Source: Salvia splendens
Taxonomy: Eukaryota; Streptophyta; Magnoliopsida; Lamiales; Lamiaceae
DNA length: 64,000 nucleotides
NCBI RefSeq assembly: GCF_004379255.2
Contig: NC_056034.1
Span: forward strand, 4,218,501 to 4,282,500
Reading direction: 5' to 3'
Shown here: piece by piece, positions 12,156 to 22,857 of the stretch
Position numbering within the stretch: position 1 is the stretch's first letter
Layout of the letters: every line of letters starts with the position of its first letter
Translations under genes and position numbers: made by a program
The notes under the pieces: generated by a model
Told to the model about the DNA's origin: nothing
The model's input: the letters and a program-made list of their open reading frames with translations, nothing else
Database searches by the model: none

Positions 12156-14341
12156 CTATTCGACATAATCCAGTAAAACTGATGGACCACCATGTATTTC
12201 GTATCCGTTTTTACACATTACTCCGATAATCTGCTCGAGCTTTCTTCGCTCACCCCATCTTTCATATGCATGATATAGTATCCATAACGTTTTCTTCGAC
12301 AAGTATATATTTACTTTAGCCATTTCAGTAAGAACCCTCTCCATCTCAGAAAGGCGCATCTCCGAAGCGTACATTACCATTTTGCAGTGGTAGAGAGACC
12401 TACAGAGCTTCCAGCCTGCAATCTCAGCACGCCGCACAAATTCATCCAGTTTGTCCACTGCATTGTGCCTGAAGTAACTCGAAATGATGCATCTCATCAC
12501 ACCCGCTGCTACAACATGGATTTTATGCTCAAATGCCTCGTTTATTGATTTTTCCATCTGCTCCAATAAGTCCTCCTTTGCGTATAAGCAAATCAATAGC
12601 ACATTCATCCACGGACGATAGTCACTTTCAGGAATTTTGCTGAGAAGTGCCTCCACCCTCTGAACTTTATCAGAGTTGGAGCTCCTACTGTAAGCATGAA
12701 TCATGATTCTAATCAACTGTATTTTGTTAGCATCAACATGACCCCCCACCATCTTATATATTTCCTCCATCTTTTCCAGCTTACCAGCGAGTGCATACCC
12801 TCGAAGCATAAGCAGATAGATATCTAAGTTAGGTGTGACAAACTGATCTTTCATAGCCAAGTAAGTCTTTTCCATCTCATCCCACATCCACGCAGTAATA
12901 TAACCAGAAATTAACACCTTGTACGTTTGGACAGTTGGGTAGATGTTTAAATCATTTAACCGCCTAAAAGTTGCTTCCATTTTGTCGACAAGCATCAGAC
13001 GGCCAAATACCGAAATGAGTAAGTTGTAAGTAATGATCGACGGATAACAGGTAGAATCCCTCTTCAATTCACGATACACCGACCAGCACTTCACATACTG
13101 ACCAGATCCCACATAAGCACTCATGAGAGCATTATATAAAGATGTTCCCTTCAGTTGTTTACTGCAGGCCTCTTTAAAAAGTTCAACTGCAACATCAACA
13201 TTGTACATTCTACCAGCTATGATGACACCTTTTGAGTACTCCTCAATTGTCATAGGAGAAGCATAATCAAGTTGCTTCCTCCTCCACTCGAGAACCTGCA
13301 TAGATTCAACTGATTAATCTAGCTGTGTAAACAACAGTTGACAAAGCAACACATACATTTCACCTAATTATATCAGTGGTAAATAAAATTACACGGAAAT
13401 TGTGATATATAACTAATTCACCAAACTAAACTGCAACGTAAAGAATGTGAAACATGATTTCTTAGATTCATCATGTATAATACTACAAAGCTGGGGTTCT
13501 GTGGTTTCCACGAGAGTCCTAACACCTTGTTCTCCATCTATAATACCTTTTTTATTAGTATCAACTAAAGCAGTATAAAAATAGAAAAAATAAAAATGGG
13601 GTATGCTACCTACCTCTCTATTGAACACATCTTCTACATAGAATTCCATTAGAATGTGAATGAACGAGTCGAACTAGAATCATTAGTTTGGAAATCTCAG
13701 GATTGCAGTAGACCTAAACTGCTCAATGTGTTTCATTTCAACATTTTCAAGGATAAACAAACACATAGTGCATTCATGTGCTAATTGAACAGCATCTTAT
13801 TTGCATTCGTGCAAAAACAACAATTCATGAACTACATTATACCCATCAATCTACCAAATTATGAATCCCGCATCTAGGTTAAATTCATGCGCGAAATATG
13901 AAGCATCAACAAAAAAGAGTTAATACAAAAACCCACCTGCATAGCCACAGATGGAACTCTGTCTAGCTTGTTCAAGAGCTCAAGGATCGCCGACCCATCG
14001 GCGTACCTCCGAAAGAGGGCGACACCCTTTTCTTCTAGAATCTTCTCGATTTTCTCCACATCTTTCTGGGCTAAAATCTCATCCCTCAATCCGGCAACCG
14101 TCTCTTTTAAGTCATTTTTCCAATTCACCTCCGCACGCTTACAAATTAATTTGTCTTGGAACAAAGACGCTAATAACCCAAAATCCGTTTCTTTCCCATC
14201 ACTTGAAGGCGTTTGAGTTGTATTTTGACAAATAAAACGAATTAGGGCAGAGGGTTTAGTGATTCTCTCATGGTGGTAGAGAAAGAAACGAGGTGTAGTC
14301 AAGCATTTCCGAAATTCGGCAAGTTTGAATGCTCGTTTCAT
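12156..14341 (-). CDS. Pentatricopeptide repeat protein, At2g30780-like
   Basis: Two exons, 14341-13937 and 13295-12156, join in phase 0 (AMQ then VLEW) across a 641-bp intron to give 514 residues. The N-terminus ([20 protein letters not shown]) is basic and free of acidic residues apart from one Glu, which fits a mitochondrial or plastid transit peptide. From about residue 150 a series of 35-residue helical repeats of PPR P-type follows, with pairs such as [15 protein letters not shown] and [14 protein letters not shown]. No E or DYW extension is present, so C-to-U editing activity is not expected; P-type proteins bind organellar RNA and affect stability, splicing or translation. The stretch [20 protein letters not shown] resembles Arabidopsis At2g30780 as I remember it. 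The RNA target cannot be read from the sequence. Confidence 0.9.
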
Positions 14342-15067
14342 TGGAGATTAGCTGATAAAGGAAGGAAATTTACGCATTTTTCATCCGGCTTCCCTCTCGG
14401 GATGTTAGGGTTTTTGATGGGGTTAGGGTTTTTGATGGGGTTTGGGGGAAATCCAGATCATTGGCGAGATTCAGATTCATTCACGTTGTGACAAAAATGA
14501 AGAGAGTACAACAAAATTGATTTCGGGCAGCAAAATCAGTTTTTGGATTGGCCACAAAACCTTATATTTTTGGGTCAATTTTTAATTTTCTTTGTTATTA
14601 CCTGGAGTATTAATTAGAGAAAATAATATAGTTGTGACATTATAATATCTATGGCTGCAAATTCAGCTATCGTACTTCTAGACCCGAAACCTGTAGATTT
14701 TTAGGTATTCAATATCCAAAATTACGGATTGGGTATGAAAACTGAGAATTAAGAGCAACTGCTCTAATGTACACCTTTCGTATAATTCTAAGTGACATTT
14801 TTTTTAGATGTCTCATTCTAAATGATACATTAACACTATATAAAATCTCATGTCAAATACTAAATCATTCAATTAAAGTAGAAAGGAGGGAGTAGTAAAA
14901 TTCAGAAACCTTATCAATATATTGATGTCACGGAGGATAATACAAGCCATAATTCATCAACACTACGTGCATATCTTGTTTAAGACTTATACATGAGACA
15001 ATAGTTTAAGATAGTAGGAATAATATTTGAAAAAAAAGCAAATCTTTATTATTACTCCTCGATCTAT
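14342..15067. other. PPR gene upstream region and intergenic DNA
   Basis: A duplicated GGGTTTTTGATGGGG-like stretch at about 14405-14445 probably lies in the PPR promoter or leader. The remainder is AT-rich, without coding signal. Confidence 0.35.
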
Positions 15068-17262
15068 CTAAAGATGGTATGTCATCCCAACTTTAAGCAT
15101 TCTCTTGTGAGGAATAGCAAACACCCTATTGCTCTGCCTCAAGTTCTTCTTCAAGAAGTTGTACCCATAGTCTATCACCACCCTCTTCCAAAGCGCCGCC
15201 ACCTCATGCTCCCCCACCATGTGCACCACCCCGCTCCGCCACGTCCTGTCCAAATCCCCAACAGCCACTCGAACGGCACCCCCTCATTCCTCACATCCTT
15301 GTAACCATACCGCACCACGCATCTGAACACCTGAAGCTCCTTCGGCTGCACCCTCTGGAACAGGAACCTCTCCTCCTCCGGCACTCGGCAGGGATTTGAA
15401 CGACACGAACACGAGGAACGAGTGCAGGGCCGGGACGTTGCCCACGTAGTGCTTGAATATGGGCGGGATGCCTTGGACCAGCTCCGAGTAGAACACTGCT
15501 AGCCCAGGGAGACGCGGGGAGCTCCTCTCCAACGATCTCCCTCACGGATTCTGGTGAAATCTTGTGATCGAGTTCGAAGTGTAGACGTAGTTCCATGTGC
15601 ACATGAATCATGGCGAATGCGAGGGGGAGGTAGCCGCCTTGGTCGAACTTGTAGAGGACCGAGCTCATGTAGAGCAGCTCCACCGATCCGATTATCAGAA
15701 TGTAGAGGATTATGAAGACTATGTTGGTCTTCCAAATCATGATCATCACCAACACGAGGAACGTCGATGTCAGCGCCATCACCAACACCACTGTGATTCC
15801 TAGTAAGAAAGCGAATAAAATAAGACAGATTGAGTCAATTGCTAATGGGACAGTCCAAAAAGGAATATGACTCAGACAGACCATAGGCATTGCCGATCTT
15901 GGCAGTAGTCCGGAATCCGAGGGTGACACAAATGCAAGCGAACATGAGAAGATAATTGACTTCGGGGATGTAGACTTGGCCGGGGTATTTGTTGGAGGTG
16001 TGGACGATTTTGACACGGGGGAAGCATCCGAGAGAGAGAGACTGCTGGATGATGGAGAAGGTGGCCGAGATCATAGCTTGGCTAGCGATGACTGATGCTG
16101 CCACCGCCACCACAAACATCGGCCAGTACATCTTACCTGCATCATCATCTAATAGAAGTTAGGATGGGATTTGTGTTATAAGGACAGTCGATTTATATTA
16201 ATTTGATATTGTCCGCTTTGATATAATATTGAACCTGGGATGGATTCGTAGAAAGTGTTAGCAACCAAGTGGTTGTTCTTGCGATGAAATGAGGCTTGGC
16301 CGGTGGAAGCTAGGACTAAGGCGGGGTAAGTGAGACAGCACATGCTTATCCGAATCGGTCTGACAGAGAAATGTCCGACATCTGCAAATAAGGCTACGGT
16401 TCCTGTAATGGAAAGAAGAGTGCCGCCGAGGGAGATCCAAGCCTGCTCCTTGTTCCTTATAAAGTAATCCACGATGTAAACGGGGTTCAGAGATTTGATG
16501 ACAGAAGTGTCGTATTTGATGAAGTTGAAGACGCCAACTCCAGCGAAGAAGGAGAACCATAGGAAGATTATGGGAGCGAAAGTGTATCCAAGTTTATCAG
16601 TTCCGAATCTTTGAACCATGAAGAGTGTTACTAGGATCACCACTGATGTCCACACTATTCTATCTGTTCCACCAATCCAATTCAACTTTGTTAAGTTTCC
16701 CATTTCACAAATTTATAATACCAATTTCAAATCAAAACAGTAGAGACAGATAGAGAGACCTTCTGTCATATGAGATGTGGCCTCTTTTAATCCGCCCACA
16801 GCAGACAATACTATAGAAAAAACATTAAATGAATACTAAGTATTATAAATTGATAAACCATACCTGAGATGCAAGGAGTGAGAACTCCATCACCAATAAC
16901 CATGGAAGTGCCAAGCATGGTAGCAAACAGCAAAACATACTTAGCAAAGTTGCTATTCTCTAACTTTGCTTGAAGTTTTGAAGCTCTTTGCAAGCTTTTA
17001 TTAGGCAATTCCAGTTGGTAAGTCGACACATCTCGATCTTCTACTTCTTGGCTCGGAATTAAACTCACTTAATTTTACGTATCGACGACATATCAGAGAA
17101 TATAGAGCAAAAATACCCCCTGATCAAATTCCCAAACAATTAGACATTTAATTAATGATTTCTATTCTAATACTAAAAGCTTTTAATTTTAAGAGACAAA
17201 TTTATTAAAGAATAGAAGAGAATTAAAAAGGGATATACCATCGCCATGGTCGTTGGGGATAA
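15068..17262 (-). pseudogene. HAK5-like high-affinity potassium transporter (HAK/KUP/KT), disrupted
   Basis: Recognisable exons on the minus strand are about 17262-17239 (NDHGDG), 17119-16864, 16810-16760, 16663-16235, 16136-15882 and 15799-15068. Their splice phases mostly still agree. Diagnostic motifs survive: GGx[69 protein letters not shown] and the C-terminal KVGMTY. The family moves potassium with protons across the plasma membrane. This copy is broken: a frameshift just after LICR (about 17080), one near 15600 where the GTWNYV segment should be, further shifts near 15530 and 15380, and loss of much of the variable C-terminal tail near 15265. The 5' exons are absent, replaced by LTR-like sequence from 17263. 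Some frameshifts could be sequencing errors; all of them being errors is unlikely. Confidence 0.88.
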
Positions 17263-18464
17263 TGCTGGAATTACAAGAGATAAACAATACCGGGCGTAAT
17301 ACAACCCAAGAAGGAAGGAAGAACTAAAATTGAAAATTACAATGAAATCGAAACTGTAAAACCATAAAAGCGTTTAGCCGAGTCGAGGAGTCATCTTTCC
17401 GCAAGACGAGATACGCCCCGGTAGTGCTCTCGGTTTGACGTGTCGTCCCCAAAGATAAAATGACTACGTCTCTGGTGAAGCAACACCGCAATCAACAGAG
17501 CTCCGGCGAACTGGATGGAGGAGAGGGCAGAGCTTCGGAAAGAAAGACTATGCAGAGAGTGATGTTTGTGAGTATGTTGTTCTGATTGTGCTATATCCCT
17601 AATGCAAGGAATGACTAGCCTATTTATAGGCTTGGTCCACTGCAGGGGTCAACTCAGCCTTGATGGCTGTCATCATGGCTCATTATGACGGGTCTGTAAC
17701 CGTCGGCCGTTACGAGTTTGAAAGCTGGAGTGGTCGACTTTGAATCTAGACGCTGTACACGCCCTAGTTCAACCGTCACATGTGGACTTTGACTTGATCA
17801 AGACGCTGATCAAGCCATCGCTCAAGGCGCAGCAGGTCGAGTTGATCAGGCTACTGAAGCCATCGCTCAAGGCGCAGCAGGCCGAGTTGATCAAACTGCT
17901 GATCAAGGCGCAACATGTCAAGTTGATCAGGCTGCTGCCCAAAACATTAAGTCTGGATCCAGGGACAAGCCCAAAGACCACCCAAAGACCAATTGACAAG
18001 TCCAAGTCCAAGGGCTCGGGCTCGAGCTCGGCTCGGCGCGCGTGTGCGCGCATGTGGGCTCTTTCACCCATCTTAGTCCACGATAATTATTAAGTGTAAT
18101 AAGTCACTTAATAAATACACATTTAAAGATGTGTCTCATCTCCTATGTGGGATAATTAACACTAGGTAATTACTCCCTACACTTTCAACTCCTAACTTTA
18201 TCAAAAGCTACAATGTGACCAACTTTAATCCACTATTTCTTACTCACCGAGAATCGAATTTAAGAAAGTGAATATACTATGGTCATCTACGCGGAACGTA
18301 GATCGATGCTATATCATTTAATTCTCCAAAATTAAATGTCTCTTCATACTTATTATTGGTCAAACTTCATTGACCGGACATCTTAAAACATTTCAACACA
18401 AATTTGGATTGTTTAGTTAACTAGTTTCACCAAATATCAGCTTTTAGCTAGACTACATCTAACA
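17263..18464 (-). mobile_element. LTR-like sequence (LTR retrotransposon), minus orientation
   Basis: Read on the minus strand, it begins TGTTAGATGTAGTC at 18464 and ends ATTCCAGCA at 17263, a TG...CA pair. Inside is a promoter-like TATAAATAGG (top-strand complement near 17620), followed by a leader-like pyrimidine stretch. That is the order of U3 and R in an LTR. No target duplication could be matched (GATAA left, GAACA right) and no internal domain follows, so exact ends are uncertain. It sits where the HAK5-like pseudogene loses its 5' exons. Confidence 0.5.
17801..17940. repeat. Short tandem repeats (about 36-50 bp) inside the LTR-like sequence
   Basis: Variants of GATCAAGCCATCGCTCAAGG followed by CGCAGCAGGTCGAGTTGATCA recur three to four times. 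The open frames covering both strands here (17740-18093) exist only because the repeat unit length keeps them open. Confidence 0.65.
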
Positions 18465-18505
18465 GAACATGAATAACTCAGTTTATTAAAGCTCTTGCAA
18501 TTTTC

Positions 18506-18905
18506 GGGTGGGGATCCTCTGCTGTGCATTTTAGCACAACAGCCCATGTTGTTCCTCACAAACTAATAAAATAATATACTCCCTCCGTCCCTGGAAATTT
18601 GTCACTTATTTCCTTTTTTGTTCATCCCTGAAAATTTGTCACATTTCACTTTTATCATTTTTGGTAGTAGACCTAACATTCCACTAACCCATTCCCACTC
18701 ACATTTTATTTTAAAACTAATATATAAAAGTAGGACTCATATGTTACTAACTTTTTTAACCCACTTTCTATTATATTTCTTAAAACCCTTGACGGGTCAA
18801 ATAGTGTCAAATTTTAAGGGACGGAGGGAGTAATTTTTTTAGTGGTTTTTGAGGAACAGTAGCACTGTGCTTGCGCTAAAATGCACAGCAGAAAATCCCA
18901 CTCGT
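18506..18905. mobile_element. hAT-like MITE, 400 bp, interrupted by a Stowaway
   Basis: Inverted termini of about 50 bases are visible. The left one carries CTGCTGTGCATTTTAGC and the right one its complement GCTAAAATGCACAGCAG; both continue to a GTTCCTCA/TGAGGAAC match. The element is flanked by a perfect 7-bp repeat AATTTTC (18499-18505 and 18906-18912). It has no coding capacity. The interior consists mostly of a Stowaway at 18579-18830. Confidence 0.75.
18579..18830. mobile_element. Stowaway-like MITE nested in the hAT-like MITE
   Basis: Termini CTCCCTCCGTCCCTGG and the complement ending GGGACGGAGGGAG are flanked by TA at 18577-18578 and 18831-18832, the Tc1/mariner target duplication. 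Confidence 0.85.
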
Positions 18906-18912
18906 AATTTTC

Positions 18913-19613
18913 AAACCAAAAATCCATTTTTCTCCAGTGCAGGTTATTGAAAGCAATATTCAGAATTTGATCAAGAAATGCCACGTGATGCTCCTCCATT
19001 TTATATTATGAGGAGTTCCCATCCTGTGGGCTAGTTGTTTTCTCATAAAACAAATGAGTAAAAGCTAATAAACTTAAGGAAAAGACATGCCGTTTTAACT
19101 CTTGTAAAGTTGAATTGAGGGTGCATGAATTTTCAATTGGTAACAACTCCTTAAACAATGAGTGGCTAAAGCCGTTTGGAATGAAGGTGACATGGCGTAA
19201 CTCGACAAAAATATATCAATCACATAAAATCGTCAGAGATGTGTGGAAGCAAATCAACTGATGCATCTTTCTGTGTTTTTTTCTTCATCCCAAACGGCTT
19301 TTGTAGGAAATTATTTATCATAATATATTCAAGAATACGTAATTGAATATGAATAAAGCAAGATTTTTGAACATCATGTATTTCACTTATTAACCATAAA
19401 CATAATAGATCGGAAACTTACCTTTATGATCCATAGCGGAAGCGATTGGGGAAGACGGAGAGAACTTCCTCGGACTTTGGTGTAGTGGCGCAACTCCAAG
19501 GATTTGTTTTTCTCTCTTTCCCTCGTTTATGTGTTCTCTGTAATGTGTGATTTGATGAGATCACTACACTTGTATTTATAGGCAAAGAGAGGACAAACCC
19601 TAATTATCAAACC
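18913..19613. other. Intergenic DNA with a small possible MITE
   Basis: A TATA-like TTTATAGG with a leader-like stretch at about 19440-19590, read on the minus strand, could be LTR debris. No coding region seen. Confidence 0.35.
19169..19302. mobile_element. Small MITE with AAGCCGTTTGG inverted ends
   Basis: AAAGCCGTTTGGAATGAAG at the left pairs with CTTCATCCCAAACGGCTTTT at the right, 17 of 19 bases over about 135 bp. I could not identify a target duplication, so the superfamily is unassigned. Confidence 0.5.
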
Positions 19614-19949
19614 TTAGGCCATCCACAACGCTGTTCCTATACCGTTCCTATCCCGTTCCTTAAACCACTATTTGAGGGCCCCACTGTACTTTTTTACTCC
19701 ATTCCTTAACTAAGGAACGGAACCTGCATCCCTCCGTTTCTTATCCGTTCCTTAACCGTTCCTTAAATTACTATTCATTCAATTTCATTTTTTATTTTTA
19801 TTTCCAATCCAATTCAATTAAAACAAACACACTTCATTAAAATTAAAATAACATTACAACATAAAATATAAATACAACTTAAAATTCAAAAAAATAAAAA
19901 AAGACATAATTAAAATCCTAAAAAAATGACATAATTTAAAATATAATTT

Positions 19950-20930
19950 TATAGAGACATCCTTAAATGTTTTATGTTTCACTTTCGATGTGGGACAAAA
20001 TCATTCAAGGATGTCTCTATAAAAGAGAAACAACCAAGGATGATTTTATCCCACATCGAAAGTGGAACATAAAACATTCAAGGTTGTCTCTATAAAAGAG
20101 AAATAACCAAGAATGAGTTTGTCCCACATCGAAAGAGAAACATAAAACATTCAAGGATGTCTCTATAAAAGAGAAACAACCAAAAATGATTTTATCCCAC
20201 ATCGAAAGTGGAACATAAAACATTCAAGGTTGTATCTATAAAAGAGAAACAACCAAGAATGAGTTTGTCCCACATCGAAAGTGAAACATAAAAACATTCA
20301 AGGTTGTATCTATAAAAGAGAAACCACCAAGAATGATTTTATCCCACATCGAAAGTGGAACATAAAACATTCAAGGTTGTATCTATAAAAGAGAAACAAC
20401 CAAGAATGAGTTTGTCCCACATCGAAAGTGAAACATAAAACATTCAAGGATGTCTCTATAAAAGAGAAACAACCAAGAATGATTTTATCCTACATCAAAA
20501 GTGAAACATAAAACATTCAAGGTTGTATCTATAAAAGAGAAACAACCAAAAATGAGTTTGTCCCACATCGAAAGTGAAACATAAAAACATTCAAGGTTGT
20601 ATCTATAAAAGAGAAACAACCAAGAATGAGTTTGTCCCACATCGAAAGTGAAACATAAAACATTCAAGGATGTCTCTATAAAAGAGAAACCACCAAGAAT
20701 GATTTTATCCCACATCGAAAGTGAAACATAAAACATTCAAGGATGTCTCTATAAAAGAGAAACAACCAAGAATGAGTTTGTCCCACATCGAAAGTTGAAC
20801 ATAAAACATTCAAGGTTGTATCTATAAAAGAGAAACAACCAAGAATGAGTTTGTCCCACATCGAAAGTGGAACATAAAACATTCAAGGTTGTCTCTATAA
20901 AAGAGAAACAACCAAGAATGGTTTCATAAA
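19950..20930 (+). repeat. Tandem array of 73-bp units containing USE and TATA motifs
   Basis: A unit of 73-74 bp repeats about 13 times. Each full unit carries RTCCCACATCG, then about 32-33 bases, then TATAAAAGAG. Forward copies of the first motif start near 20048, 20121, 20194, 20267, 20340, 20414, 20487 (mutated to ATCCTACATCA), 20560, 20634, 20707, 20780 and 20853. Units alternate largely between an ATTTTATCCC and an AGTTTGTCCC version, giving a partial 146-bp dimer. At the left end (about 19950-20000) one unit is inverted, with GTCCCACATCG on the minus strand. Short minus-strand open frames across the array are repeat artefacts. Confidence 0.92.
20780..20832 (+). promoter_or_regulatory. 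Representative snRNA-type promoter unit (USE plus TATA)
   Basis: GTCCCACATCG at 20780-20790 matches the plant U-snRNA upstream sequence element RTCCCACATCG exactly. It is followed after 32 nt by TATAAAAG. In plants a USE-TATA spacing near 33 nt is associated with RNA polymerase II snRNA genes and one about 10 nt shorter with polymerase III. The motif match is seen; promoter activity is inferred, and no snRNA-like sequence follows. Confidence 0.5.
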
Positions 20931-21318
20931 TTCGCAAGTCCATCAAATATATATGGGATATTACGAATTTCTTGTATTCATTTATTTGTAAAAAATGTTT
21001 TTAATTATAAAAACAATTTTTATAAATAAAAGTATTTTTTTTTTAATTTGATTTTTTTTTAAAAAAAATCGAATTATTGCGTCATCGTGACGACGCCCAC
21101 TCGCGGGGTAGCGAGTGGGCGTCACGCACGTCGCGGAGAGAGCCACGTCGCCGAAGCGCGTGGCGGCACAGACCGTGCCGCGTCTCGTGCCGACGGCACC
21201 CGGGACGGCATGGGCACGGAACCGTGACGAAACGTAGCGCCGCAACGCGTTCCGCTACGGTTTCGTTCCGGAGGAACGAAACGCGGAACGCCCACGGCCC
21301 GCGTTGCGGGTGCTCTTA

Positions 21319-21975
21319 AAGCTCTTTCCATCAAAGTGACTACTTAATTTAGGACGTTTCTTTTTGACCAAGTAATACCAAAAATCAAATGAAATAATTT
21401 ATCACAATAATTTGATTTGCTAGTCAATACTACATCAAAACCAATTAAACCATAATATATGCGTCCATTTTCTTTAATCAAAGGAATGAAATATTCCTTC
21501 CACTTAGGGCTTGTTCAGTTTATGTGAGATGGATTTGCCAGAAATGAAACTTGGTTAGAAATGAGGTTGGATGGCCCACCTAATTAAAACGCTGACCCAT
21601 CATTCAGTGTACAAGAAATAGGGCTGTTTTCCTCCATTTATTTATTTATTTTGGGAGCCCCGAATTAGGAATGGGTTCTGGTTTGACGAAATTGCCCCCT
21701 AATTGAGTGTAGTCGTGCGACGCAATTTGGGGTGGAAATTAAAAAAGCAAGGGTAAAAATAGTATTTTCTCTTCATATCTTGATTCAACTTCCGATGCAG
21801 ATTCAATTCTTACCTCTTTCTTAAGAATTGAAATTGGTCCATTTCTTCAAGTAACAGTGCCGGCCGAGGTGAATTACAGGGCCATCAAGAACTATGTCTA
21901 ATACAGTGAACACTCGTTTATAACAAGAATTGACCCACTATCTGCCTATAACTGTCCTTAATGACTACAATCAAA

Positions 21976-22058
<83 letters not shown>

Positions 22059-22857
22059 TCCTTTTCCTTACTTATATAGGAACCTATATTTTGTCAATCT
22101 TAATGATTAATTTAGAGAATATATTATGGCTAATTTAATTATGATAATTTAGGGAAACATCCCATTCCAATTATACATTAATAGCTAATTAATAGCTAAT
22201 TAATTAGGGAAAGTGTGTCTTATACCAAGTTTATGTATTTTATTAAAAATCCAACTCTATTTAAGATTCTATCTCATGTCACGTATGTGAGACATAAAAC
22301 TTACTACTTTAGTAAAAACGCTCTCCAGTAAAGGACACACCGGCGACACACTCTCTCAGCAACACGTGGATGCCTTTGTTGTAAGAGAGAGAGTACATAG
22401 TAACTAGTAAGCATCTTCCACAATTACTATAATTACATAAACAAAATGAATGCTGTTTCACATATTACAAGAGATGTAAGTCTACAGCAAAGAGAACCTT
22501 AGAATATGAACGCCAATTCACACTGCACAAGAAAACTAAAAGAAGAAGCATACATAACGGGCTTCTTCTTCTATTAAGTACCATGATCACAAAAGAAGTC
22601 AATTTTTTTACATTTTCTCAGTTTATGCAAAAAACCAACACCATCACATTGGAAATAATCTGGTGCACTAAGTTGAGGCACTGGTGCCCTTCGTCTATAT
22701 ATAATATATTCCTCCACAGAGCACCATCACATTGGAAAATCTGGTGCTCGGAAATGGAGTCAATAATGTGCAGCATTTCCTTAATCTCACACTCCCTTCT
22801 ACCATGGCCAAAATATACAACAGATCTTGTCAAGATAACTGATTGGATGCATTCAAT
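21319..22857. other. Intergenic DNA with a long TA microsatellite
   Basis: No gene is seen. A perfect TA/AT run occupies about 21984-22056. The last 300 bases before 22857 are probably the 3' UTR of WEE1. Confidence 0.45.
21984..22056. repeat. (AT)n microsatellite, about 36 units
   Basis: An uninterrupted AT dinucleotide run of roughly 73 bases, listed directly from the sequence. Confidence 0.95.

Larger units (their letters stand above)
19617..21315. mobile_element. PIF/Harbinger-like non-autonomous element carrying a 73-bp tandem array
   Basis: The left end GGCCATCCACAACGC and the inverted right end ...GCGTTGCGGGTGCTC match at 11 of 15 bases. TTA lies directly outside both (19614-19616 and 21316-21318). 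The right 250 bases are very GC-rich (CGTCGCGGAGAG-type sequence), like the ends of the other PIF elements here. No transposase or ORF1 is present. About 1 kb of the interior is the tandem array listed separately. Confidence 0.65.

Noticed and set aside
13413..13649. Minus-strand frame of 78 residues
   Set aside because: It lies entirely in the PPR gene intron and the flanking exons join in phase without it.
19950..20930. CRISPR-like array
   Set aside because: The repeats are contiguous 73-bp units with no unique spacers, and the setting is a plant genome with transposons.
20017..20946. Several minus-strand open frames of 65-83 residues
   Set aside because: All come from the 73-bp tandem repeat and encode the same repeated peptide.
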